Below, piece by piece: positions 8,877 through 17,432 of a DNA stretch of 32,666 nucleotides. Numbering within the stretch: position 1 is the first letter of the stretch; every line of letters starts with the position of its first letter. A program made the position numbers and the translations under genes. The DNA is from Myxococcales bacterium. Its GTDB lineage: Bacteria; Myxococcota_A; Polyangia; Polyangiales; Polyangiaceae. A model generated the notes under the pieces. That model made no database searches and was not told where the DNA came from. It saw only the letters and a list, made by a program, of their open reading frames with translations. The stretch covers positions 1-32,666 of the forward strand of contig PLIR01000136.1 in assembly GCA_003139415.1 (NCBI GenBank), read 5' to 3'.

Positions 8877-11110
8877 ACCGTCCCCGCAGGCACCAGCGAC
8901 CGTCCCGGCTCGCGCCGCGGCTTGCCGGCATCGGACGCGATCGGGATATCGCAGTGAAACGTCGTTCCGCGCCCCACCTCGCTCTGCACGGTGACATTGC
9001 CTCCGAGGGCGCGGCAGGCTGCCAAGAGCGCGCCCAACCCTACGCCCCGACCGCTGACCTGGTTGGCGTCCGTCTTGGAGGTGAGTCCATCGACGAAGAG
9101 TGCAGCGACCAGATCCTCGTGGCTCTCCGAGGGCAGCCCCAATCGGCGCGCCCTGGCCGCGATCAAGTCCCAGTCGATCCCGCGCCCGTCGTCGCTCACC
9201 GAGATCCCGACGGAGCCGTCGTGGTACGCCGCGGCGAGCCGGATGCGCCCGGCCTCGGGTTTCCCGCGGTCGCGACGCTCGTCGGCCGGCTCGATGCCGT
9301 GGTCGACCGCATTGCGGAGTAGATGAACGAAGGCCGCCCAGAACTCCGACCACGTTCCCCGCGGCAGTCGCTGGCCGTCGGAAACGACGTCCACGTCGAT
9401 GCCCTTGCCGAGCCGCCGCGCGATCTCTCTGGCCTGCTCCGCGCTTCGCTGGAGACGGTCACGCACCCGCTCCGACCGCCAATCCTGGATCATGCGGGCC
9501 ACGTCGGCGCGCGTCGTCCCGTCGGATAGGGCCTTCAGCACGGCCTCGTGCTCTGCGTCGTCGATGGTCACCTGGGACCTGTCCCCCAGGAGAGCCGACA
9601 GGCGCTCGGCGATCCGCGTCCATGCGGAGCGCAGGCCCGCCCGCTCCTCGGGAGACATCGCGTCGTCCGCTTCCAGCATGCGCGTCTCGATCTCGTGGCA
9701 ATACTGGGCGATCCGGTGCAAGCCAAAGACGGCGCAGTTGCCCTTGAGCGTGTGCAGCAGGCGCTTGGCGTCGACGAGCGCGAGGCCGCCGCCGCCCGTC
9801 AGCTCGCGCACCTGCGCCTCGGACGAGAGCAAAAAGTCGAGCACCCCGGACCGGTCGCGCGTGGCCCGTTCGAGTACGCTGGCGACCTCCCGTTGCTCGG
9901 CCTCCGCGCGCTCCGCGGCCAGACGGGCCGTCACGTCCGTGATGACGATGAGAAGTTGCTCGAAACGCTCGTCGGCGTCGACGGGGCGGCGCGCGGCGTC
10001 GACCCTGTCGGCGACCGCTCCGTACGAGACCTCGAACTGCCGGTCTCGCCACGTCAGGCGCTTCGGAAGCTGGTCGAGCAGCAGTGCCATCGGCAAGATT
10101 CCGTCGAGGACCTGCTCCCACTGCAGCTCGAAGGAGTCGGCCGCCGTCGGATCGCCCTGACGGATGTAATCCGGAAAGCGTGTGCCTTCCGGCGCGCGGC
10201 CGAACCATGTCTCGACGACGGCCGACCGCTCCTTCGAGATCACGCACTGGCGATCGATCGTGAGAAGGCCCTGGGTCACGTTGTCGAGCACGACGCGCAT
10301 GTCGCGGTTTCGGCCGTCGAGCATGGCCACGGTTCGGCGCAGGCTCCCGGTCATGTCGTTGAAAGACGCGGCGAGCTCGCCGATCTCGTCGTGCGTCCGT
10401 ACGACGATCGTGTGGTCGAAGTTGCCTGCACCGACTTTCTTCGCGCCCTCCGAGAGGTCGCGGATGGGCCGGACGATCCGCGAAGAGAAGAAGACGCCGA
10501 GAATTCCGGCCGCGACGAGCGCGATCGCCGAGCCCCAGGCCATCTGTCGGCGCACGGCGAGGACGTAGCTCGTCACCTCCGACATCGGGACCGCGCTCCT
10601 CGCGAAGCCGAGGACCTTGCCGTCGCGGACGATCGAACGGGCGACGAACATATGCCCCGCGCGGATGGAAGTCCCGCGCCCCGAGGCCCGCGCAGCGACG
10701 ATCTCGGGCGCGGCGCGCTGCGATCCGAGGCGCCGCGAGTCATCCGCCTCCGAGCTCGCGACCACCGTTCCGTCGTTCGCGATGATCGCGAGCTCCGTGT
10801 GAACGGCGATGCCGAGCGCACGGACGGACTCGGTCAGGCTCGTGTCGTTCGGGTCGACTTCGCCGAAGAGCGCGGCGGCGGTCATCTGACCGAGCATCGT
10901 CGCCTCGTACGACAGGCGGTCCTCGACGGTGGCGAGCGTCGTGCGGCTCACGTTCCGATCGACGAGGGCCCCGGCGATGGCGGCGCACGCGAGCGTGACC
11001 GCGAGGAACCCGGCCGAGAGCTTGGCTCGCAGCGAGATAGGGCGGCCCGCAGCGCCACCCGAGGTGCCCGTCCTTGCGTCAGCTTCCATGGTCGACCTAG
11101 TTGCGTCCAC
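8873..11110 (-). CDS. Transmembrane CheA-like kinase: periplasmic Cache-like domain, HAMP, PAS-like, Hpt, CheA-type HATPase; no CheW-like domain
   Basis: HAMP IVRPIRDLSEGAKKVGAGNFDHTI; Hpt LLHTLKGNCAVFGLHRIAQYCHEIE; CheA-like HLLRNAVDHGIEPADERRDRGKPEAG and SDDGRGIDWDLIAARARRLGL; ends shortly after GRGTTFHCDIPI. Confidence 0.92.
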   Translation of the reverse strand: MDATRSTMEADARTGTSGGAAGRPISLRAKLSAGFLAVTLACAAIAGALVDRNVSRTTLATVEDRLSYEATMLGQMTAAALFGEVDPNDTSLTESVRALGIAVHTELAIIANDGTVVASSEADDSRRLGSQRAAPEIVAARASGRGTSIRAGHMFVARSIVRDGKVLGFARSAVPMSEVTSYVLAVRRQMAWGSAIALVAAGILGVFFSSRIVRPIRDLSEGAKKVGAGNFDHTIVVRTHDEIGELAASFNDMTGSLRRTVAMLDGRNRDMRVVLDNVTQGLLTIDRQCVISKERSAVVETWFGRAPEGTRFPDYIRQGDPTAADSFELQWEQVLDGILPMALLLDQLPKRLTWRDRQFEVSYGAVADRVDAARRPVDADERFEQLLIVITDVTARLAAERAEAEQREVASVLERATRDRSGVLDFLLSSEAQVRELTGGGGLALVDAKRLLHTLKGNCAVFGLHRIAQYCHEIETRMLEADDAMSPEERAGLRSAWTRIAERLSALLGDRSQVTIDDAEHEAVLKALSDGTTRADVARMIQDWRSERVRDRLQRSAEQAREIARRLGKGIDVDVVSDGQRLPRGTWSEFWAAFVHLLRNAVDHGIEPADERRDRGKPEAGRIRLAAAYHDGSVGISVSDDGRGIDWDLIAARARRLGLPSESHEDLVAALFVDGLTSKTDANQVSGRGVGLGALLAACRALGGNVTVQSEVGRGTTFHCDIPIASDAGKPRREPGRSLVPAGTV

Positions 11111-11117
11111 GAAGCCC

Positions 11118-11558
11118 TCAGCGGATGGTCACGGCGTGGGCCTCGGGGGGCACCGGCTCTGCGTCGGACGCGACGCAGATTGCGCCCTGCACCGAGCGTG
11201 CGAACGACACGCAGTCCGCCGACGAACGCAGGATGGCCGGCCGACGGAGTTCGCCCTTGAAGACTTGCTCCTGGATCCGTGCCAGGAGCTCACGCGGAGT
11301 GCTGCCGAGCAACGTAGCGAGGTACTGGGTCTCCGGTACGTCGCCCGGCATGATGCCCAGCTGCACGACGGCGCCGCTATCCCACTGTTTGATGCCGCCG
11401 GTCACGGCCCTCTTCAGCTCCGTCCGCGACAACTCCACGATGGGATTTGCGGCGTTGACGAGGACGACGAACCCGGCGGCGATCGCCGGGCGGCTCGCCG
11501 TGAGCGCCGTCACGATGCCGAGGCTCATCGCCAGTCCAAGGGCGATGGTGCGACCCAT
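11118..11558 (-). CDS. Small periplasmic PstS-like (PBP-like) protein, paralog of 1504-1950
   Basis: MGRTIALGLAMSLGIVTALTASRPAIAAGFVVLVNAANPIVELSRTELKRAVTGGIKQWDSG; ATG overlaps barrel stop (TGATG). Confidence 0.75.
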   Translation of the reverse strand: MGRTIALGLAMSLGIVTALTASRPAIAAGFVVLVNAANPIVELSRTELKRAVTGGIKQWDSGAVVQLGIMPGDVPETQYLATLLGSTPRELLARIQEQVFKGELRRPAILRSSADCVSFARSVQGAICVASDAEPVPPEAHAVTIR

Positions 11559-12895
11559 CAGAATCCAAACGCGACTTTGACAGTCGCGATCTCCTGATCC
11601 ATCGCGTCGCGGCCCAGCCGCTCCACCTCGAGCTTGACGGCCAGCTGCGGCAGCGCCACCCACTTGAACCCTGCGCGAAGATCCGTGAACGAGTCGAAGC
11701 CGGTGTAGATCGCCTGGTAACCAACCAGCGCCCCCTCTGCCGAATTGGACGTGAACTGGAAGATGATGTCGCCGCTCGACGGGAAGTGGATGTACTCGGC
11801 GCGGAAGTAGGGCGTGACGGAGCCGATCGTGTACCCGACCTCGGCAAAACCGCCCGTGATGGAGGTCGAGGGCGCGCCGTCCGGGTTGTGGCGCATCGCG
11901 AACCCCTCGATGTCGAGCAGAACATGGTTTTCCGTGTAGACCGCGTGCGCGCCCGCCACGAGCTCCTCGGTTGTCGGGCGGTTGGGGATCATCGCGGTCG
12001 GCGACGCGAGCGGCGGGATGACGTCGCGCATTCCGTTGACCCCCAGAATGAGCCCGTCGATGGGCATCCATCGCAGCCTCAGGTTTACGGACTTCGGGTT
12101 GGTCTCGGCGTACTGCAACGCCACGGCGGTGACGTCGGCCGCGCGCCCGTTGCCCACGTCGAAGTCGTATCGAATCGATCCGGCGCCACCGACGTCGACG
12201 GTCCCGTCGAAGCCCGCGCCGACGTTGTGAGACATGATGATGCCGCACGAGTCCTCGAAGTTGACGGAGTAGGGGCGGCTCGTCGTCAGCTCGAAGAAGT
12301 TCCCGTGGTGGTACGTGTCGTTGTAGTAGCCGAACGCGAGGTGGGACCGGCCCGCGCGCAGGCGCAGCCAGTTCGCGACGAGATAAGTGACCTGTATTCG
12401 CTCGATGTCCACGCCGATGTTGTTGCCCAGTCCTTCGAACATGACCTCCGTCAGGAACGCGAGTCTCGATACGTCGGCGGAGCCGAAGAGGTCGAGCCGG
12501 GGCGCGAAGAATGAGTTCCACACGCCCGGTGCGTACACGTTCGGGTTGGACATCGCCGTGGGCCAGGGCTGGTTGGCGTGGTCGCGTATCGCGTAGCCCG
12601 TGTCGCCGTACATCTTGAGGGTCAGGTCTGCGGCGCTCGCCACCGCCCCGAGCGGATCGGAGGCAAACGATGGCGGCCCCCAGGCGGGCGGGGGCGCGGC
12701 GATCGGCGGGGCAGGCGTGCTTCCGGGCGGAGTGGGCGGGGTTTCCGCGCCGGCCGCAGGGGCTGGCTCACTCGCAGCGGCGGCGGGTGGCGCGGCCGGC
12801 AGCGGCGGGGCTGGCTCGGCGCATGCGGCGGAGCGAGCGTGAGTGACGGCGGCGACCGACGCGGCCGCAAAAAGGAGAAAACAAGAGGGACGCAT
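11558..12895 (-). CDS. Outer-membrane beta-barrel (porin-like) protein with N-terminal Pro/Ala-rich linker
   Basis: Signal peptide, PAPPLPAAPPAAAASEPAPAAGAETPPTPPGSTPAPPIAAPPP linker, then barrel strands (LRLRAGRSHLAFGYYNDTYHHG...), terminal VKVAFGF. Confidence 0.85.
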   Translation of the reverse strand: MRPSCFLLFAAASVAAVTHARSAACAEPAPPLPAAPPAAAASEPAPAAGAETPPTPPGSTPAPPIAAPPPAWGPPSFASDPLGAVASAADLTLKMYGDTGYAIRDHANQPWPTAMSNPNVYAPGVWNSFFAPRLDLFGSADVSRLAFLTEVMFEGLGNNIGVDIERIQVTYLVANWLRLRAGRSHLAFGYYNDTYHHGNFFELTTSRPYSVNFEDSCGIIMSHNVGAGFDGTVDVGGAGSIRYDFDVGNGRAADVTAVALQYAETNPKSVNLRLRWMPIDGLILGVNGMRDVIPPLASPTAMIPNRPTTEELVAGAHAVYTENHVLLDIEGFAMRHNPDGAPSTSITGGFAEVGYTIGSVTPYFRAEYIHFPSSGDIIFQFTSNSAEGALVGYQAIYTGFDSFTDLRAGFKWVALPQLAVKLEVERLGRDAMDQEIATVKVAFGF

Positions 12896-12940
12896 GTCCG
12901 TACGGTCAATCCTGAGGTGAGGGGTTCGCGGCCGGCCGTT

Positions 12941-13987
12941 TCAACCGGTGGTGGCGACTTCGATGAGGACCTTCGGCCCCAGCATGCGTGCGAGGCGTTC
13001 GGCGGTGGTCCGGGTGAGGCGCGAACCGGCCGTGACGAGGAGCGCGCCGCTCTCGCTGCGCACGTCGTTGACGACGACCATTCCCTCGCTCAGTTCCGGC
13101 GCCCGGACCGCGTGGTTCGCGCGGCTGCGGATCTCTCCCACGACCGCCACCGTGGCCCTTCCGTCCTCGAAGGGAAGCATGAACGCCGCCACCCTCTCGC
13201 CGCTCGAGCGTACCGACGTCGCGTTGACGGGAAGCCCCGTCGTCAGCGTGACGTTCTCGGCCATGGCAACACGCTTGACGGCGCCGCCCGCGGTGCTCGC
13301 GAGCTCTCGCAGGGCGTCGCTCAAGGCCGCCTCGTTGGCGCCTGGGTTGCCGAGGAGGGTGCTCCCAATCCAACCGAGCGCCCACGGGTCCGCGGCGACG
13401 GACACGAGGACTTCGATCCCGTCGCGGGCGAGCGAGAGCGGGATTGTCGCGCACCGTACATCGCGACCGAACTTCTCCGGCCAGCCCGGCGTCGCGCGCA
13501 CCGTTTGCCCGACGAGTTGTGCGAGGTCCTCTGCGACGACTTCACCCAGCCGCTTCCAGACGGCGAGCCGCTCGAAGCTCGAGGGGGATTCGGTCGTCGG
13601 CTTCGAGCCGGTAGAAGGAAACCATTTGGCGAGCCGCGCGGGCGCTTGCAGTCTCCCGACGAGCTCCGCGTCCACGAACGGGCGGATCAAGACTTCGTTC
13701 ACGCCGGCCGCCAGGGCCGGCTGGATCTCGCGCCCGCCGGAAGACGCGTCGAGCAGCGCGACCAAATGCGCGTGCTTGGTCGCATCGGCGCCGCGAAGGA
13801 GGCGGACGAGCTCGAGGCCGCCGCTCGGCGGCCATGAAAGCAGCACCACGTCGGGCGCGTCGCGCTGCACGGCGGTGGCCGCAGACTTCGCGTCGCCCGC
13901 GACCTGCACCTCGAATGAGGCCCGCCGCAACGTGCGCGAGATGGCTTCTCGCTCCGTCGCGCTCTGGCTCAGCACCACGACCCGCAT
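12941..13987 (-). CDS. Degenerate receiver domain fused to CheX/CheC-like domain
   Basis: N-terminus MRVVVLSQSATEREAISRTL...PDVVLLSWPPSGGLELVRLL...EVLIRPFVD (receiver fold without acidic pocket/phospho-Asp/Lys); C-terminus ...DALRELASTAGGAVKRVAMAENVTLTTGLP (CheX-like). Confidence 0.75.
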   Translation of the reverse strand: MRVVVLSQSATEREAISRTLRRASFEVQVAGDAKSAATAVQRDAPDVVLLSWPPSGGLELVRLLRGADATKHAHLVALLDASSGGREIQPALAAGVNEVLIRPFVDAELVGRLQAPARLAKWFPSTGSKPTTESPSSFERLAVWKRLGEVVAEDLAQLVGQTVRATPGWPEKFGRDVRCATIPLSLARDGIEVLVSVAADPWALGWIGSTLLGNPGANEAALSDALRELASTAGGAVKRVAMAENVTLTTGLPVNATSVRSSGERVAAFMLPFEDGRATVAVVGEIRSRANHAVRAPELSEGMVVVNDVRSESGALLVTAGSRLTRTTAERLARMLGPKVLIEVATTG

Positions 13988-14005
13988 TCGCGCATTGCCC
14001 TCGCG

Positions 14006-14377
14006 TCAGGCCGCCGAGGCAGTCAGTCGCTGGGCCGCCGCCACGAGCAGATCGGGCTTGAACGGCTTGACGATCCAGCCCTTTGCCCCGAGCGTCTTTG
14101 CACGATGAATGAGGTCGGGCTGTCCCTCCGTGGTCAGCATCACGACGGGCGGCGCGGAGGGGTTGGCCGAGAGACTCTCGAGGAACTCGAGCCCGCTCAT
14201 GCGCGGCATGTTCACGTCGCACACGATGAGCTTCGTGTCCGGGTGAGCGCCCAGCTTCTCGAGCGCATCGGCGCCGTCCGTCGCCTCTATGATGGTGAAC
14301 CCGGCGCCACCGAGCGCGCGGCCCACTTGCAGCCGCACCATCGAAGAGTCATCCACCACGAGAACCTTCACGCTCAT
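14006..14377 (-). CDS. CheY-like response regulator
   Basis: VKVLVVDDSSMVRLQV, LIVCDVNMPRMSGLEFL, MLTTEGQ, WIVKPFKPD. Confidence 0.95.
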   Translation of the reverse strand: MSVKVLVVDDSSMVRLQVGRALGGAGFTIIEATDGADALEKLGAHPDTKLIVCDVNMPRMSGLEFLESLSANPSAPPVVMLTTEGQPDLIHRAKTLGAKGWIVKPFKPDLLVAAAQRLTASAA

Positions 14378-14409
14378 CGTCTTCTCCCGGATTCGTGTCG
14401 TTGCGCCGT

Positions 14410-14988
14410 TCAAAACAGCAGCGCGTCGCCCGCACGCGCCGCCACCGTCCGCTGGCTGGCATCCTGAAGCGCGAAGCCGTCTTCGAAGGTTGCGTCGAGG
14501 CGGACGTCGAGGCGCCAACCATCCCCGGTGAACGACATGACGCTCTCGGGCCGGACGGCGCGCGGTATCCGAAGCTCTCCTGCAGAAGCCGTGGTCGGCG
14601 TCGAAAGCAGAATCGGGAACCCCGCCGGTAGCAGGCGGCCCTTGAGGTGTCCCAGCAGCATGTTCGAAAACTCGCCGAGGGTGTCGCAAACGTCGGCTCC
14701 TTGCAGGCCGCCGATCGCCGCGTGCCAAGCTTGGACCGCGGTGGACGATGTCAGCAGCACCAGCGCGCCGCGCACCTTGTCGCCTGCGTAGCCGATCACC
14801 CCCAAGATCGAGGTCTGATCGCCGCCCGGCAAGTCGACCCCGAGCAGGCCGTCGGACCGAGTTCCGATCGGGACGATCCGCATGCCGTAGGAGCCGAAGA
14901 GCTCCACCGCGGCCTCACTCAGCTGAGATATCATCGTTGCGAAGGCTTCGGCGGGAACGGCGCTCAGCTCCTCGGGGGCGGCAGTCAT
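14410..14988 (-). CDS. CheX-like chemotaxis phosphatase-family protein
   Basis: DTLGEFSNMLLGHLKGRL matches the CheX/CheC ExxN active-site helix; start 14988 preceded by AAGGA. Confidence 0.8.
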   Translation of the reverse strand: MTAAPEELSAVPAEAFATMISQLSEAAVELFGSYGMRIVPIGTRSDGLLGVDLPGGDQTSILGVIGYAGDKVRGALVLLTSSTAVQAWHAAIGGLQGADVCDTLGEFSNMLLGHLKGRLLPAGFPILLSTPTTASAGELRIPRAVRPESVMSFTGDGWRLDVRLDATFEDGFALQDASQRTVAARAGDALLF

Positions 14989-15267
14989 CGACGTCCTTGT
15001 GAGTTCCCCCAGGGTAGTCGCCTTCGATAATTCTTTCGGGGATACCATGTGCGTTTGGTAACAATTGCGCCCCGCGCAGCGCGCGCTCCGCGCCGACATT
15101 CGCCAGCGCGGATGAGCACGCGCCGTGCCACGCAGAAAGCGGCCGAATCCGGGGGCCGTGTCCCCGACTCTGTTCGAAAATGGAACGCGATTGACCGCGG
15201 GCCGTTCGGGAGTCGAACGTGCGCCTAGTGTCGACGCTCGGTCCTTCCGGAAGGCACTCCTCGTCGT

Positions 15268-15717
15268 TTATGGGACGCGCACGGCGTCGCGCAGTCGCTC
15301 GGACAGCTCGTGGACGGCCAGGTCGTTGAAGTCCTTGGCGACCGCCGTTACCAGGTGCTTTTCGAGCTCGCTCGTGAGCTCTTTCTTCATGAGGCCTAGA
15401 AAATGGGGCGGCGCCACTAGCACCCACTTCTGGAATCGCGCGGAGCGCATGGCCTGGTCGAGCGTCGTCGCGAGCGTGTGGGCGAAGCCCTGTTTCTCGA
15501 CCTCCTTCGGCGAAGACGCAGGGGCGAGCGCGTTGTGATGCACCGACCTGCCCTCCGAGGATCGGGTCCCCGACGGACCGCTCACGAGCTCACTGGCCTT
15601 GTTGCGCGACCCTTCGTGAAGGACGAGCTCCACGACGTGCCACGTCGAGTCTCCGTCCCGGATCTCGAAGACCCTGGCCTTCGCGGCGTCGCAGACCAAA
15701 ACCCACGTGCTCTTCAT
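15268..15717 (-). CDS. Host attachment protein family (eRF1-like/baeRF-type)
   Basis: MKSTWVLVCDAAKARVFEI...GSRNKASELVSGPSGTRSSEG...FAHTLATTLDQAMRSARFQKWVLVAPPHFLGLMK. Confidence 0.85.
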   Translation of the reverse strand: MKSTWVLVCDAAKARVFEIRDGDSTWHVVELVLHEGSRNKASELVSGPSGTRSSEGRSVHHNALAPASSPKEVEKQGFAHTLATTLDQAMRSARFQKWVLVAPPHFLGLMKKELTSELEKHLVTAVAKDFNDLAVHELSERLRDAVRVP

Positions 15718-16076
15718 GGGCGCCTCTGGTTCGCAGATTGGTCGTGGCGCTGCGTGCGCTGGCGCTTCACCCAGTCCTCGAGCTCCCGCCCGGCGTCGTC
15801 GAACGCCCGGTCGACTGCCCCCGAAGGCGTCTCGGATCGCTGGTCGTTCGACGGCACGTGTCCGACGAGGATCTCATGCCCCGGAAGACCGAGGTTGATG
15901 GAGACGTGGAAGAGGTCCCCGTGGCGGTGATGGTGACCCGCCAGCTCGACGACGACGTGACAGGAGACGATGCGCTCGAAGAGGGCCTCGAGCTTCTCGG
16001 CCCGAAGCCGGACGTGGCCGGCCAGCGCGTCCGAGTGCGCCATGCCTCGGAACGTGAGCTGAAGGGGGACTTGCAT
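15714..16076 (-). CDS. raiA: Ribosome hibernation factor, HPF/RaiA family
   Basis: MQVPLQLTFRGMAHSDALAGHVRLRAEKLEALFERIVSCHVVVEL...HVSINLGLPGHEILV; overlaps next gene by ATGA. Confidence 0.85.
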   Translation of the reverse strand: MQVPLQLTFRGMAHSDALAGHVRLRAEKLEALFERIVSCHVVVELAGHHHRHGDLFHVSINLGLPGHEILVGHVPSNDQRSETPSGAVDRAFDDAGRELEDWVKRQRTQRHDQSANQRRP

Positions 16077-16184
16077 TGGGAGAAACTCCTTCCTCAGCGG
16101 GAAAGCAGGTTTCGTGCGCGCGGCCTGGCTGATGGCCACGGGCCAGGATGGCGTGCGCCGCACCGGTGACCTAGACCCGCCTGG

Positions 16185-17432
16185 ATGTGGCGTAGGATGG
16201 ACATCAGGCAGCTTCCCGCGACGACATTCGCCTTCGTCGCGGCGATCGCCGCGGCGCTCGGCCTCGTCTTCGCGGCGTACTCCACCTACGACTACGCCGC
16301 GCAGCTCGACCGGCGTGTGCACGCCGTTCACTGCAGCTTCATCCCCGGCCTGCCCGCTTCGAGCGACGGCGACAACCCCTGCAAGGCGGCCCTCTTCAGC
16401 GTGTACTCGGCGGTCTTGCGCGCGACATTCTGGGGCGGAGTGCCCATCTCGCTCTTTGCCATGGGAGCGTTCGCATTCTTCCTCGCCTTCGGCCTTTACC
16501 TGACGCTGGCGCGTGTGCACGTGGCCGCGGGGGCACATGCGTTCTTCGCCGCGGCGTCGCTCGGGCCGCTCGGCGCGTCGATCGCGATGTTCTTCGTCAC
16601 GGTCGTGCACCTGCACGGGTTCTGCAAGCTATGCGTGGGGATCTACGTGTCGTCCCTCGTCCTTTCGGCGTGCGCCGCCCTCGCGTGGCGTGCGAAAGAC
16701 CGCGAGCGACGCTTGGTCGCCCCGACCGACAGTGCCAGCCGCCGCGGCGGTTGGGTGCACGCGGCCCTCTGGCTCGCCGGGCTCGGCGTCGCCAGCGCGC
16801 TACCGGCGGTCGCGTATGCGGGGAGCCTGCCCGACTACCGGCCTTTTCTTGCCAAGTGCGGCAAGCTCGCGGTCACGAGCGAGGCGCACAACAGCCTGCT
16901 CAAACTGCCGACCGCGCACCCCACCCGCGGGGTCGTGCTCTTCGAAGACCCGCTCTGCCCGACGTGCCGGTCGTTTCACGAGCGGCTCGTCGACGAGGGC
17001 GTCTTCGAGCGCCTCAACGTGACCTTGGTCATGTTCCCGCTCGACAGCGAGTGCAACTGGATGCTCGATCGCGCCTTGCACCCGGGGGCGTGCTTGATGG
17101 CCAAGGCCGTCCTGTGCGGCGGTGACGACAAGGCCCGGGCCATCCTCGAGTGGTCGTATGATCGGCAAGACGAGCTCAAAGAGGCCGGCAAGCAAGGGAG
17201 CCAGGCCCTGCTGGCGAAGATCACCGAGCGCTGGGGCGACGCGGTGTCGGCTTGCGCCGTCGGCCCCGCCGCCGCGACGCGCCTCAACCAGCACCTGCAC
17301 TTTGCCGCGAACAACCATATCGCCATCTCGACGCCGCAGATGTTCCTGGGCGACCAGCGCATCTGCGACGAGGACACGGACCTCGGCATGAAGTACACCC
17401 TGGCCCAGCTCGCCCCCGAGGTGCTGCCGTGA
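16185..17432 (+). CDS. VKOR-DsbA fusion (vitamin K epoxide reductase family + thioredoxin-like)
   Basis: Multi-TM VKOR half with HCSF...NPC and FCKLCVGIY (CxxC); C-terminal VVLFEDPLCPTCRSFHERL (CPTC). Exact start uncertain (16185 or 16197). Confidence 0.88.
   Translation: MWRRMDIRQLPATTFAFVAAIAAALGLVFAAYSTYDYAAQLDRRVHAVHCSFIPGLPASSDGDNPCKAALFSVYSAVLRATFWGGVPISLFAMGAFAFFLAFGLYLTLARVHVAAGAHAFFAAASLGPLGASIAMFFVTVVHLHGFCKLCVGIYVSSLVLSACAALAWRAKDRERRLVAPTDSASRRGGWVHAALWLAGLGVASALPAVAYAGSLPDYRPFLAKCGKLAVTSEAHNSLLKLPTAHPTRGVVLFEDPLCPTCRSFHERLVDEGVFERLNVTLVMFPLDSECNWMLDRALHPGACLMAKAVLCGGDDKARAILEWSYDRQDELKEAGKQGSQALLAKITERWGDAVSACAVGPAAATRLNQHLHFAANNHIAISTPQMFLGDQRICDEDTDLGMKYTLAQLAPEVLP

Noticed and set aside
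9548-11260. 570-aa plus-strand ORF opposite the CheA-like kinase
   Set aside because: Antisense shadow; the minus frame has clear HAMP/Hpt/ATPase motifs.
12578-13837. 419-aa plus-strand ORF across the porin 2 / REC-CheX junction
   Set aside because: Arg/Gly-rich low-complexity shadow with no domain-like segments.
15243-15254. Perfect 12-bp palindrome CCTTCCGGAAGG downstream of the host-attachment gene
   Set aside because: No loop and no U-tract, so a poor terminator; plausible by chance at this GC content.
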